Below are positions 42,249-54,420 of a stretch of 64,000 bases of DNA, piece by piece. Within the stretch, counting starts at the first letter, position 1. Every line of letters begins with the position of its first letter. Made by a program: the position numbers and the translations under genes. Source of the stretch: Sesamia nonagrioides (Eukaryota > Arthropoda > Insecta > Lepidoptera > Noctuidae); NCBI GenBank assembly GCA_017933935.1, contig JADWQK010000144.1:62001-126000 (forward strand), read 5' to 3'. The notes beneath the pieces were generated by a model. The model searched no databases and was not told the origin of the DNA. It worked only from the letters and a program-made list of their open reading frames with translations.

Positions 42249-42449
42249 GGTAAAAATGAGTTATTTTTCGCGATTTTAAAGTAAGTATCGTATTTCTTTT
42301 ATTAATTAAGTTTCGGAAAAGTTAAATGTTAGGGGCACGTATAATCACGGTGTTAAATTGTAAACAATAATTGCTCTAAGAGCATTATCCACGAAGAAAA
42401 CAGCGGAATACGTTTGTATAGAGAAAGCACCACTAGAGTTTCCTCTTAA

Positions 42450-43357
42450 TAAGTAATCCTCTATCTAGGAGCGTAGGAGAAAGTATATATGTAACTAACA
42501 ACGCAGTATGTAAATAAGTAGGTACTTACTTTACATCGTAAGAAAGCTGTTTTTATTCAGAGTCATCAAAGGGTAGAAAAAGACCTTTAGCCATAAATCA
42601 AACTAAAACATAATTACCCACTCACCTAGACGGCATGCCACTAATATAAAATTATGATAGTAATTTATGTCGTTAAAGAGCGGTTACAGAAGTCACGTTG
42701 TTTAAAAACAAGTGTCGGCACGGCCTTTGAACGTTGCAAGCGTGCCGCCGCGCGTGTTTGTAGGTATGGTGTTGACCCCTGATGTGAAGTCTATTAAATC
42801 AGCTGATAGGTTAGATTTTCGAGTTTTGTTCACATTGCGCTTTTTGGTAATTAGTGAATTAATTAATTTTTACTTTAAAATCTTATTGGGTTATAAAATA
42901 TAACAATAATGAACGGTCTATGGAGAAAAAAACTGCATTTTTTTTTAATCAAGAAAAAGCCAACGAAAGATTCCACCACTACGGGGTCCAGAATCATATA
43001 CTGGATCCATGGTACTTGTTTGTGCGTCGATGTCAGATACACCCTTTATTTACACATTTTTATAGAGGTATGAGGAACAGCAGTCATTCTCCACGGGTCT
43101 TGTAACTGTTAGGCAACTGCCCAAGTAATTATGTCGGGCCGTTGTGTATGCTAATTGCGTGGTGAACTCTGTGAGATGCAGGATTTTGTGTGGCGTGAGT
43201 CTATCGAGCAGTTCGCATTTGGCGTTGTAGGTAGCACTACAACAACATAGGTTTATCTATGTTGCTACCACTTCGGGTTAGTCGAACTATTTCTAGTTTC
43301 ATCTTTTTAAATGTCTAAGCCCTTGAGGTTTCAAAAATACCTGTAATAAGTTTTTTT
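42450..43357. other. No gene supported
   Basis: AT-rich with short frames. 43155-43190 resembles unassigned material near 18500. Confidence 0.4.
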
Positions 43358-43782
43358 TTAATAATGATAAACTAGCGCTTGACTGCAATCCCGCCTGATG
43401 GTAAGCAGTGATGGAATCTTTGATGGTAAAGCGCGCTAGTTTATTAAGCCCAATCACTTAAAAAAAACTTGGTGAATAGGAAGGAAGACGGCAGTTGAGC
43501 GAGGTGGTGCAACGTTAAACCCAACAACACGACCAACGATGCTGCGCCAGAGGGAGATAGATGTGGAGACCCTCCACGACCAAACTCCCGACACAACAAT
43601 ATTTGACGCATCGTACCCGGCACACATCGCAGCACAACTGCTCAGACCCGTCCTCCGCACGGCTTCACCAGACATCATGCCGGAACACGACGAATCGCTT
43701 GGCGGCAAGGCTTTGTCTGGTGGGTGGTAACTTCTGCCGGCAGCCGATGTTACGGCCTACCACCGAGAAATTGCCTTTAGGT
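43358..43782 (-). mobile_element. Rep-D copy 4
   Basis: Near full-length minus copy, T-run to GCCTACCACCGAGAA. It keeps long frames on both strands, but none is recognisable. Confidence 0.72.
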
Positions 43783-46000
43783 TTGCGTTATTCTGCTAAA
43801 TAGAAATGATGGAAAAGGGCAATGCAACTGTTTCCTAGTAGCTTGGCTCAAGTTTTTCTACGACGAAAGCAACGATAGTTTAATAGTAATCTGTTATGTG
43901 GCACCAAAAAAAAAATCTTCTTCGTCTTTAGCGTTTGCCACGCTACTGACGCAACGCTGAGTAGGCATCCTGCAATATGCGCCACTCATCTCTGTCACTT
44001 CCCTTCTTTAGCCAGAATCCTCCAGCAATCTTTACTAGAGCGCCGGTTGAGCTCATTAGCTGTCAGCCCACACTTTTAAGTCTCGATCTTCAGTCCAACA
44101 AAATTTTGCTCCATCTGCCATCTGTTCTACGCTTTATCTATTATATTTCTACATTCTATGCTTTCCACTTTCTCCTCGTGGCTATGTCGGTAAGATTCGT
44201 CCTTGTCGGTTACGTTCTTTCATCTATTAACAAAAACATCTATCAATTACCATTAGGTACTTAGTTTCAACTGTGTGCAAATTTTTCAATAAAGGGCCAA
44301 ATACCTAGTTGCATTATCTTGTCTCATATTTGTTTCCTTTTGCTAATATTGTACAACTAGTCAGTTTAACCCAAATTAGTGTCTACCTTCGTGGCAAAAG
44401 TAAGTCGTATTAGTAATACGGCTCCCCGGGCTACAGGGCTCCGGGAGCGAAACTTCGCATAATGTTACCCACAACTTCAAATTCTTAATGATGATATGCC
44501 CGTAATTAATTCATATCTCTCTGAAACAATATGGCAATTAATGATATTTAAAACCAACGTAAGTTCAAGGTACAGGCATGATAAAGCTATTGTATTATTT
44601 TGGTATTATTAACCACAGAAAATGTAACCTACCCAAGTCAGAATGATCCAGTTTTCTACTTGCTTCGTGCTCGCTTCGCATGCTCTTACTTTCATTTGGT
44701 ACAATCACAATGGCATATAACAATTAAACCTTCCAAAAATTTAGATCATATTTTATTGATCATTTCATCGCAATTTCAAATTATATTTAGTAAAACCTTT
44801 GCTACACCGCCATTACTTAAAGGAGGGCCAGCTATGCAACTACTTTTGACTTTATTCATACATTACAATGATTAAATTCAAAGTCTCTACCATCTACTTT
44901 ATATTACAAAAACCTCCACTATTCATTATATTATAGCATTACATTAAGGGCAGATTTCGGGATCATTAAGCTGGATGATATTACTAAATTCTGTTTTGAC
45001 AGCACACTAGTCCATTTCGACGAGCAATCAGTACCGCAGCGACCCGATTTCGAGCTGACAGGCGCTTAACGACGATTGACAGAATAATTTACTGGATACT
45101 GGATACTGTATGCAAAGTTTATGGGTAGACCGATGATGTATTTTGATATGGGACAGTCATAAAATTTTGATATTTGTCGTCGAATTAATAAAGCATGGAC
45201 AGAGAATATTTAGATCGATATTTCAGAATTATGAGGGTTTAAGTCAAGATTGTCATCCGTCGGTTGAAGTCCACTGCTGAACATATGTAGGTACATAGGT
45301 CTCTACTTAACACGCAAATGGAACGAAAAATTCAAATGACTTTCACCCATCGGTATGTAATCAATAACTGTTTCCATAATCGAGTTGATTATCTAAATGC
45401 GCAACATTCTAAAATATTTCCATGGATTGTATTAATAGCAATGAGTTGTTGTTTGTTCTGTTGCATATCCTATAATTTGCAGTATTTATTCAGTTGATAA
45501 ATGTCTGAAAGTAAAAACAACTGGTGATAATTTAATCATATCGTTTGTCAAAGGAGTTATGAGAATACCTAATACTTAGTAACTAAACAAAAAGAATGGG
45601 CATCTTTCATTTTATTTCGTTTTCAAACGTAGTTTAAATGAGCTTATGTTCAAAATAATTCAGTGCTAATATTAATAAGGTAAAGAAGCAAAAATAGTTA
45701 GTGACACGTTAAGAAACATTCAGGAACTAAGTCATTTCCATACATGAGAAGCTTTCAATAATAATGATACTGAGAGCCTTGACTTAGGGGGCTGTCATTG
45801 CGTAGCTGGGTCAAGGATTTGATATAAAAAGAACCTCCTCACATTACGTACCATATCCAGGTGCTCCTGGACACGGCAAGCAACATGAGGAGATTTCTAT
45901 CTCTAGAGCCCTGATCAACGCCAAAATAGTACATTGGCATCAGCAACAGGGTTTAAGCTCTCCCTGCTCCTGATAAAAAAAAAAATGGATTTACTTTTTT
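43783..46000. other. 2.2 kb with no recognised feature
   Basis: Frames at 43977-44264 and 44600-44875 lack domains and start context. An A-run near 45977 follows GGGTTTAAGCTCTCCCTGCT, possibly a retroposon end. Confidence 0.35.
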
Positions 46001-46037
46001 TTATAATTTATAAACTAGCGCTTGACCGCAATCCCGT
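46001..46037 (-). mobile_element. LINE-C/Rep-D 3' tail scrap
   Basis: T-run then ATAAACTAGCGCTTGACCGC and AATCCCG, broken off after 37 bp: an extreme 5' truncation. Confidence 0.65.
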
Positions 46038-47138
46038 ACATAGACAAGAAATAATGTAACTGATTACAATATCATTTCACGTCAAATACACCGTCATATT
46101 CTCGCACACATTTTTGCACCGATGTGTTATCGAACGGGCCCGAACAGGTTCGTACGGAGGTAAAAGATTTGAAATTACGTTTCCGTTCAATTTCGTCCAT
46201 TAGCACCCTTTGCTTTACGTCAGCGTACCTGAATGCCTCTGCGAGGGTGCTCTGGCGAAGATAATTTTATTTCCTCGAATAGGCACACGCAGATAGAAAC
46301 GCTCTTTTATAGGAATAAATGTCTACTTATACAACCATAACCTTATCTTTTTATTTTCTGAATTCCTTGTGTTATTGTGAGGGATTCAGACCATCATCAT
46401 AAGCTGTGGCCCAGTGTTAACGATAGCAATTTAAGACAAGTAGGTCGTAAGATTCGTGTTTATTATTTCCTTACCGCTGCTCTCAAAATGGTAAAGGAAT
46501 ATAGTGGGGATACACCAGCATATCCCAGAGCCAAAATCCAACGACATATTGTAACATCTAAGAACACGCATCCCCCGGCTGCGTGGTATATCACATATAC
46601 AGCCTCACAGATTATACAGAGTGGTGTTGACAATACGACAATAAATTAAACATCGTGTACCTAAACACATTCTCAGTCTACCCATAAAAAAAATATATAA
46701 ATATATCCATTAGTTTAGTCACAGGAAATTATTTTTAATTTTTCACATTTTCTACATGATGTACATGTTGATAAGGAAGCGCTTAGAGGTTGATGACCGC
46801 CGCATCCAGTGGTACTAAACTTTAATAATGGCGCGAAAAAGCAAGTCGATACAGGAAGTCATGAATCTGATGATGATCATGGCTGATCGGAGGTCATTGA
46901 ACCAATATTTTAACGGATGTTCTATTCCGTTTGCAATTTTATGCGATTTAGTTTGTTTGAAATTTTCTTTTTTTTTTTTATTTTTGATGTTAGGTTTTTT
47001 TCTATTGTTCAGGATTATTCCTATGAATCAGCATGGTACTTTCATTAATTGTCGTATTGTCAGCACCACTCCGTATAATATTTTTTTTTATGCAAACTAC
47101 ATGGGATCCATTGTGTTGGTAAAAGACTTATTTAGCCA
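46038..47138. other. No gene supported
   Basis: Frames at 46377-46649 (90 aa) and 46828-47163 (111 aa, with a hydrophobic middle) have no recognised domain. The second runs into MITE-F, so it is unlikely to be real. Confidence 0.35.
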
Positions 47139-47427
47139 ATGGCGCCGTTTGTTCACAAACTAAATTAAATTTAAATTCAGTGCATATTATTCCTTCTATT
47201 TTATTAAGAAAAGGACAGATGATAAAATGTCACTTTATACCTGTCAAATTAGTGCGCTCCTGACGTAAACTGGCGTATTTTTAGTCGCCATGTTGTAACT
47301 GTCTATGGAGTATCTTAATTTGACAGGATTAAACTAAAATGTTATCTTCTATCCTTTTCTTAACGAAATGGAAAGAAAAAGATGCACTTAAAATTAGTTT
47401 AGTTTGTGAACAGCAGAATCGGCGCTA
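47139..47427. mobile_element. MITE-F, full-length copy
   Basis: 289 bp from GGCGCCGTTTGTTCACAAAC to GTGAACAGCAGAATCGGCGC, with internal inverted blocks as at 3099-3378. Confidence 0.7.
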
Positions 47428-47429
47428 AT

Positions 47430-47775
47430 GTCCGGCATGATGTCTGGTGAAGCCGTACGGAGGACGGGTCTCAGCAGTTGTGTTGCGATGTGTACCGGGT
47501 ACGATGTGCCTAATGTTGTTGTGTCGGGAGTTTGGTCGTGGAGGGTCTCCAGATCATCCTCTGGCGCAGCATCGTTGGTCGTGTTGTTGGGTTAAACATT
47601 GCATCACCTCGCTCAACTGCCGTCTTCCTTCCTATTCACTCAGTTTTTTTGAGTGAATAGGCTTAATAAGCTAGTGCGTTTTACCATCAACGATTGCATC
47701 ACTGCTTACCTCTGCTACTGCTTATCAGGCGGGATTGCAGTCAAGCACTAGTTTATAACTAATAAAAAAAAATTA
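47430..47775 (+). mobile_element. Rep-D copy 5, 5'-truncated
   Basis: Starts TCCGGCATGATGTCTGGTGA directly after MITE-F and ends at an A-run. The 3' tail has a small insertion (CTCTGCTACTG). Confidence 0.7.
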
Positions 47776-47921
47776 TGTTTAATGAGAACGGATTAAAAGA
47801 CAGATAAACTAATAAATTGTGTTCTTTATAAGGGATATACTTTCACTACATTTGTTATTTAATAACCCCCTTATATGCCCCTTATTGGATGCTTCAAACA
47901 TAACAATTAGCTATAAATAGT

Positions 47922-48225
47922 CATCATTCATCATCATCATTATCAACCTTTTATCGTCCCACTGCTGGGCACAGGTCTCCTCTCATACAGAGAAGGATTA
48001 AGCGTTATCACCACGCTTGCTCAATGCGGGTTGGCGATTTCAGACTTATAAAGTCCAGGTTTCCTTAAGATGTTTTCCTTCACCTTCAGTCATTGGTGTC
48101 CAAGATATACTTAGAAAGTACACGTAACTTTAGAAAAGTTACATTGATACTTGTCTGACCTGGAATCGAACCCGCGCACTCATACTTGAGAGGCTGATGT
48201 TTTAACCATTAGGCCACCACGACTA
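47922..48225 (-). mobile_element. SINE-2, full-length
   Basis: On the minus strand the head reads GTGGTGGCCTAATGGTTAAA (A-box region) with B box GGTTCGATTCC. The body and the CCAGCAGTGGGACGATAAAA tail follow. CTATAAATAGT flanks it (47911-47921, 48226-48236). Confidence 0.88.
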
Positions 48226-48236
48226 CTATAAATAGT

Positions 48237-48633
48237 CATCATCATCATCCCAGTGTTAATCCCAGTCGCATCCGAAGCCTTTTCAGCTTTGGAGTCTGGG
48301 GTTCGCTTTACCAGTCCAACTGCTGATATGGCTAAACTTCGACATTTTCCATGAAGCGACTGCCGTCTGATCTCCATAACCCGAAGGCGACATCGAAGCA
48401 TTGCAGTTAGACCAATTGTAGGACTTTTGAGGGCTCCAACAACCCGTAACGACTGCCACTAGATGTTCGTAGGGCAACCGGGACCAACGGCTTAACGTGC
48501 TTTCCGAGGCACGACCAGACCAGTACAAATATTCATATTCATGCATACAAATACTTGCACTGTGCGGGGATCGAACCCGCGCCACCTTGCGCAGCGGCCG
48601 CGTGCGCTACCGCTACGCCACGGAGGCTGTCAA
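48237..48633 (-). mobile_element. SINE-1 inserted beside SINE-2
   Basis: Complete. GACTACTATAAATAGT at 48221-48236 and GACTACTATAAGTAGT at 48634-48649 are the TSD. The left repeat overlaps the SINE-2 head and its TSD, so this insertion is the later one. Confidence 0.88.
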
Positions 48634-48808
48634 GACTACTATAAGTAGTATCTAGCAATAAATTAAGAGAAACCTATAGTTATTCGGCCCATATGTCAAT
48701 GTATTTGGGTTCACCTGTACCTACATGACTTTTTTCTATATTAGTCACCATATCGGTAATCACCCCTTTTCTAGTCATACGATCTTTCAAGTCCATCCAC
48801 TGTCTCAT

Positions 48809-49178
48809 TTTTTTTTTATAAATTTTAAACTAGTACTGGACCACAATGCCGCCTGATGGTAAGCAGTGATGCAATCGTTGATGGTAAAGCGCGCTAGTTT
48901 ATTAAGAGCCTATTCAGTCTAGCCTTGAATATACTTAAATTGTAGAAACACCGCCACTGGCAAATTTTACCAGCCCCCGTTGTACGCTGTATAAAAGACG
49001 AGGCGAAACGCTTCGTCCGGATCGTAGTGGTGTCAACAACGTAAGGGTGGAAACTCGCCGTAAGACGGGTCGTCCAATGATGGAATGGAGATGGGGGAAT
49101 TAAATCATGCCATTCCCTCGCACACTCTCCAAAATGCATCCTACAGAACATCTACTGGCTGGCTACTCTTCGCCTGTG
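48809..49178 (-). mobile_element. LINE-C copy 4
   Basis: Minus copy with an 85-codon frame (HDLIPPSPFHHWTTRLTASF ... ARLNRLLIN). The NLPAAVF segment is disrupted. Confidence 0.75.
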
Positions 49179-49819
49179 CCGCAGGCGAATCTGGGTCGCC
49201 AATTCGCACGCCTCTCCACTGAATCCAAAGTAGCCAGGTGGAATTTTGCAGCACCAGCGCAAGTGTGGCTGCAGTACACACACGAACGGACATGTGCTTT
49301 GTATAATATTAGAAGCTGTTCTGGTGTGAAGTACAGTGAAACTTGTAGTAACTTTATTTATTTAAAAATTATGAATACCTCAAGAAAATTAAAAACGCAG
49401 TGTTACTTATAAGTTGTATCGATCTGTAACCCTCTGAATGCAATACAAAGTCTTCTCATACAGACATCCTTCACAGGTTTGAAGTGTGCTTAACCCCCAC
49501 ATAGCAAATACTAAACTCCATTCAAGGAGATTACTTCGAAGTTTATGCCATAAACTTCATGTTTAACTTTAGGGTAAGCAAACCTTACTAGCCTATAATA
49601 TACAATAAGTATGTAACAGAATCCCTTTCGCTATTCTTAAACATAAAAACGTGAGAAAAGAATAAGGTAAGAACGTGATCAGCCTATAATTTTCCCACCC
49701 CTGGGACATAGGCCTCCTCTCGGTGAGAGGGAATGGGCCATATTCTACCACTCGGTATCAGTGAGGATTGCTGTTGGGAGCAGTGGTTATGAAATAATTT
49801 ACACAAAGTAAAGCGCACT
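49179..49819. other. No gene; LINE-end-like scrap
   Basis: 49695-49750 (GACATAGGCCTCCTCTCGGT) resembles a LINE 3' end. Otherwise unassigned. Confidence 0.4.
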
Positions 49820-50107
49820 GTCATGTTGGTCTAGTAGTTAAAACAGCAGTCTCTCAAGTATGATTGTACGGGTTCGATTCCAGGTCAGGCAAGTACCAAG
49901 GTAACTTTTCTAAGTTATATATACTTTCCAAGTACACATATCTTGGACACCAATGACTGATTACAGGGTGAAGGGAAATATCTTGAGGAAACCTGGACTT
50001 TAATTAAGTCTAAAATCGCCAACCTGCATTGATCAAGCCCAAACCTTCTATGTATGAGAGGAGACCTGTGCCCAGTAGTGGGACGATAAAAAGGTTGATG
50101 ATGATGA
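49820..50107 (+). mobile_element. SINE-2, full-length diverged copy
   Basis: Head TTGGTCTAGTAGTTAAAACA with B box GGTTCGATTCC (49871-49881 region), body, then CCCAGTAGTGGGACGATAAA and a GATGATGA tail. AAAGCGC occurs on both sides (possible short TSD). Confidence 0.85.
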
Positions 50108-50108
50108 A

Positions 50109-50180
50109 AGCGCCTGACGGGATGCGAACCTATGACTTACAACTTGTAAGTCGTGACTAACACCACTAGGTCACCGCTCT
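50109..50180 (-). mobile_element. tRNA-like SINE head (third SINE type)
   Basis: On the minus strand GAGCGGTGACCTAGTGGTGT begins a tRNA-like stretch and TAGGTTCGCATCCCG is a B-box-like element. No body was identified. It could be a decayed tRNA-derived head. Confidence 0.55.
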
Positions 50181-50184
50181 TTCT

Positions 50185-50410
50185 TTTTTTTTTTTCGGCG
50201 TGGACATTCCTCAATGGATATCCGCCGCCCTGGGGTGGGCGACGGGGTATGTCAGACTCCTACTGACTAAAAACCACTCCGGTGTCTCTCCGGTCACGTG
50301 CGCACGGAGCCGCGGGAGTCCTTGATTCTGCCTCGGCCCCGTACTCTCGTGCCAGCCCGATCTGTTCGGGCCTCGCCTCCTGCACGGGGTAGTGAAGGTC
50401 ACAGCTACTC
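50185..50410 (-). mobile_element. GC-rich LINE-like repeat fragment
   Basis: GC-rich against its surroundings, with a T-run at its left edge (poly-A complement) suggesting a minus-strand retroposon end. No domain recognised. Confidence 0.4.
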
Positions 50411-50665
50411 TCTAAATCTAATAAGACAACAGCTGGTATGGAATCACTATACATAAATACATCTCAAAATTTAATACAAATTTTCGTAAATTCAAATCAT
50501 GATAAACGTGACACCGCCCTATATAGCAATAACTTCCCATGTTATTTGCGAATATCACGATAAAGTGATGAAATATTTTCACTTTAATTTGAAAAAGTTG
50601 GTATCTGATATCGATGTATTAAAAATTTTCATAACTTCCGAACATGTAGAGATGGGAGTTAAAAA

Positions 50666-51396
50666 ACCGGCCAAGTGCGAGTGAGAGTCGCGCACGAAGG
50701 GTTCCGTACCATCATCTTTAAAAACGGCAAAAAATCACGTTTGTTGTATGGGATATCAATATGTATTTTAATTTAATTATTTATTTTGGACTAGCTGTGC
50801 CCCGCGGTTTCACCCGCGTAAACTTCGAACCGAAAGAGCTCAGTTGATATAAAGTAAGCGCCTGTTAAAATAATGGGAGCAATATGTACGTCTGCGTTTG
50901 CTCCCGTTTTCGCAACAGTTTTTGTTCCTGCTCTGCTCCTATTGGTCATAGCGGGATGTTTTATAGCCTATGTCCTTTCTCAGGACATAGACTATCTGTG
51001 TACCAAATTTCATTACAATGGGTTCAGTAGTTTTGGCGTGAAAGCCGGACAGACAGACAGACAGAGATACTTTTGCATTTATAATATTAGTATGGATTTT
51101 GTTATTTAACCAACATTTGTGAACATTTCAAGGGTATATCTATTTCCGTTATTAATATGGAGCAATAAAACGGCAAAAAAAAACACGTTTGTTTTATGGG
51201 AGCCCCCTTAAATATATTTTTATTTTTAGTATTTGTTGTTATAACGGCAACAAAAATACATAATCTCTGAAATATTCAACTGTCTAGCTATTATGGTTCA
51301 TGAGATACAGCCTGGTTACAGACAGACGGACAGACGGACAGTGAAGTCTCATGAATGGGGTTCCGTTTTAACTTTCAGGTACGGAACCCTAAAAAA
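50666..51396 (+). mobile_element. Element S, interrupted by Hel-A
   Basis: AACCGGCCAAGTGCGAGTGA and GGGTTCCGTA at the left are mirrored by TACGGAACCCT at the right. The interior has TTTGTTGTTATAACGGCAAC and TGAGATACAGCCTGG. A Hel-A occupies 50791-51096. About 30 bp (AAACGGCAAAAAA ... CACGTTTGTT) occurs twice, once on each side of the Hel-A, so the host copy was rearranged. Confidence 0.7.
50791..51096 (-). mobile_element. Hel-A nested in element S
   Basis: CTAG at 50791 after A, GGA at 51094-51096 before T. Same subfamily as 20857-21135. Confidence 0.82.
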
Positions 51397-51577
51397 CCAT
51401 CCAATCTTGTTTGATATCATACAAAGAAACCGAGCCCTTGGTATATATCCCTATCCATTTACACGTTGTAAATGTATGAATAACATGTCTAATAAATAAA
51501 AGAATATAGCATACCTACTCAGCTGATAATGTGCAAACTGCTGGGACACAGGGGGTTACTGTGTTTTTCTTCACAGT

Positions 51578-53429
51578 AAGGGAGAGCGGGGCTGAAAGTT
51601 CCCGAGGTAAGTTGTTCCGATGTTAATAAAAAAAGAGGAAAATAAATAGAAAGACGCGTGAAGATTGTTACGAAAGGCCAGGATTATGCGCCGTTGCTGT
51701 CGACGTTTTGGTGACTCCGGCGACGACGGATGAGTGGGTGTGTGCAAAGAGCTCCTAACCTGCCATGCAAGTAAAAATTTTCATGTTCATATTTTTTGGT
51801 CTATTTTGTCAAACATTGTAGCTTTTCATACAACTATTATATTGATTGTAGTAAATATGGTCAGGAATTATATGCGTATGTTATTTTTAGTATTATTTTA
51901 ATATTTTTCTGGTAATGGGTCCATATAGCAGAAGGGAATACAGGATTGGATGTTCCTTCATTTTGGGGCTGGTTGTTCCTCGGAACACGCTTACCCCGTC
52001 TGAGATTTAGTTCTGTATAATAACGATTTAATTTGTGAATTTGATTTGTGATTTACACAAACTAAACATATTACAACAACATAAAATGTTGACTCAGCAT
52101 CAAATATTAACGCATCCTAATGAGTACCTAGAAACAAAAAAACTGATTGAGGAACAACCAGGAATTGTAAAAATAGTGTAGCCTCGAACAGCAACTCCTA
52201 CGAACATAATATAAGCATTCAAGAAGACAGGAATATACACATAGAATCCATATTTTTACAGGCGATGATTTTACCTTTTCAGGCGTTACTGACCGTCCAA
52301 TATGTGATGGTAATTCTCGGATCGCTATGATCTCAATAATTCTAGAGTAGAAAGTCTAGAGGTCCAACCAGGGACTTCTACAATATCAAAAGTATCAATC
52401 CAATATGATGACCGAAAAGAAACCTCCACTAGACCAGTCGTAAACTCTGAACAAAAAAAAAAAAAAAACAGCCAGGTCCGTTCAATTGTACAACTATGGA
52501 GACAGCCAGGATATTATCATGGATGTAGACCCGAAACCTCAGCTAACGCCAACAATACGCAGCGTATTCGACATCGCCGACAGATAGTGACAAAGACTAT
52601 ACAGTATGTTAAATAACAGAGGGCGTTCCCTTAAACTCGTTAATATATATCATTAATAGATTAAAATAAAAATATCAGCATAGAAAAATAAGCATAAAAA
52701 ATCCGAATAAAAAAAAATCTAATTGGAAATAAATTTGAAACCTCCTGTTTTAAATCAAAATAGTAGTCGTCATGTATAAATAAATTGCGACGTTGCCGTC
52801 TTTCATGTTCGCGTGTACAGTGTGTTTCTTTTACATGTCAATTTAAAATTTTTATTGAATATTTTCTTATTGGAATTTTTTTTAAAACATTTTGTTTTCG
52901 AATGGAATTTTTTTTTAGCATGTATGTATGCTATACTATTTCGGGTTAACGGGAACGCCCTCTGTTAGTTAACATACTGTATATATGTAGTATCGATGAC
53001 AGTGACAAAGAGACATATTAGAAAGACGAGTAGTGTTAACAGGTATACCAAAAAAAATGCATTGGCTGAATAAAAGTAAAAAATGTCATTTCTTGTTTCT
53101 TTTTTTCTATATACCTTATTTAATAATATATTGTACATGCATATTATTTTTATTATGACAAATTATTTTGATTTCTATTGGTCAACAATGTGATCGGAAC
53201 AACTTACCTACATGACGGAACAACCAGCCCCACAACGGGGTCGGTTGTTCCGCTCCAGACTTCTACAAAACGATGTTTCTAGAAAAAGAATACTTATTAT
53301 ACTTGGGCACAATAACTGAATACATCCTGATAACGTTATATCTATGTGTCATTAAGCTATTTAGCTAGTCTTATTTTCATGAATATATTAGTAATTTTCG
53401 AAAAATTGGAACTTTGCACCTCTCCCCTA
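51578..53429. mobile_element. Element K, about 1.85 kb with terminal and subterminal inverted repeats
   Basis: Imperfect ends AAGGGAGAGCGGGGCTGAAA (GTTCC) and (GGAAC)TTTGCACCTCTCCCCT. An exact 15-bp subterminal pair GTAAGTTGTTCCGAT (51607) and ATCGGAACAACTTAC (53193). GTTGTTCC and GGAACAAC recur inside. MITE-I2 is nested at 52602-52979. No transposase frame remains. TSD unclear. Confidence 0.6.
52602..52979 (-). mobile_element. MITE-I2 nested in element K
   Basis: 378 bp, reverse orientation relative to I1, ends CAGTATGTTAAATAACAGAG and the mirrored CTCTGTTAGTTAACATACTG. TA at 52600-52601 and 52980-52981. Confidence 0.85.
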
Positions 53430-53619
53430 TTGAAAGCAGTACCTAGCTACAAATAATATTCTCAAAGTAAAGACAGGTACTTTTTTCTAGTTGTCGGTGT
53501 CCCTTGAAACCCTGGCCGCTTCCACTCCATAACGCATAATTGTGAAAGTTTGTATGTTTGTCACTCAAAAACGGCTAACTGATTTGGACTGAAATATGGT
53601 ATACGTATAGTTTATAGCC

Positions 53620-54065
53620 TTTTTTTGGATTGGAAATTATCAAATGACCTCTCCCGTTTAGGGCAGACCGAAAGGGCGTATCAGACTTTTACTGACTGAC
53701 TGACTGCTCACCCGTGTTATTTCACTTGATTGTGCGCCTAGGGCCAAGGACCCCATCACTGAGTGCTGACATCTCTCTGCCACGCGGGGACCACAACTCA
53801 CTCCAGCCTATTTTCTGGACCAGGACCGGACGCGAGAGATCGCCGTCACCACTGCCGCCATAAGGCGGTGCTCTGACCAACCCGGGCTGACCTCCACCGT
53901 ATACTCCATCGTGTCCGCAGAGCAATCTCCATAGCTGTGACCCTCCCGCCTTATCCGGAACAGGAACCTCCCGAAACAGCCGTATCCGGTAAGACCTGCG
54001 TCAGGCGGAAGGTAAGGGTGCCGTGGCGCCTCTCTGTCGCTCCACAAAGAGGGGACATGCTCCCG
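53620..54065 (+). mobile_element. Rep-E copy 4 with GC-rich extension
   Basis: The start matches Rep-E (GGAAATTATCAAATGACCTC, AAAGGGCGTATCAGACTTTT). 53750-54065 is a GC-rich continuation with minus-strand frames of 67-79 codons. It is probably more of the same LINE, unrecognised. Confidence 0.5.
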
Positions 54066-54197
54066 CTATTGTGGCATGTGCAGAAATACGGTACGACGAA
54101 CGCACTCTTAAAATGATTTTGATTTTAAATATAAAAGCTATATGATATGGCGTTTGGCATATGAATTTGTCGGTCCCTTAGAAATAAATGCGGGTGC

Positions 54198-54420
54198 TTT
54201 GAGTCGGGCAGGATTGGCGTTGGGATACGTCGCCCATGATTAGCTTAAAGCACTGCTGCCGATATCGGACGCCCATCGACTAGGTGGTCGGATGATCTGA
54301 CCAAAATCGCAGGAAAGCGCTAGATGCAGGTCGCGCCCAACCGTTCTTATTGGAAATCCTTGGAGGAGGCCTATGTCCAGCAGTGGACTTCATGTGGCTG
54401 AGATGATGATGTTGATGAAG
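54198..54420 (+). pseudogene. RTE-type LINE C-terminus and 3' end
   Basis: The plus frame reads TRWSDDLTKIAGKR, an in-frame TAG in place of Trp, then MQVAPNRSYWKSLEEAYVQQ and WTSCG with its stop. A GATGATGATGTTGATG tail follows. Clear homology to the ends at 31398 and 22200. Confidence 0.8.

Larger units (their letters stand above)
40854..42445 (+). mobile_element. MITE-G3 split by a jockey-like LINE
   Basis: Ends GAGGGGACTCTAGTG and CACTAGAGTTTCCTC flanked by TTAA (40850-40853, 42446-42449). The two halves join at GGTA, which is present on both sides of the LINE (41146-41149 and 42249-42252). Confidence 0.8.

Noticed and set aside
46828..47163. 111-codon frame with a hydrophobic stretch, possible membrane protein
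   Set aside because: The hydrophobic part is a T-rich run, and the frame ends inside MITE-F. No homology recognised.
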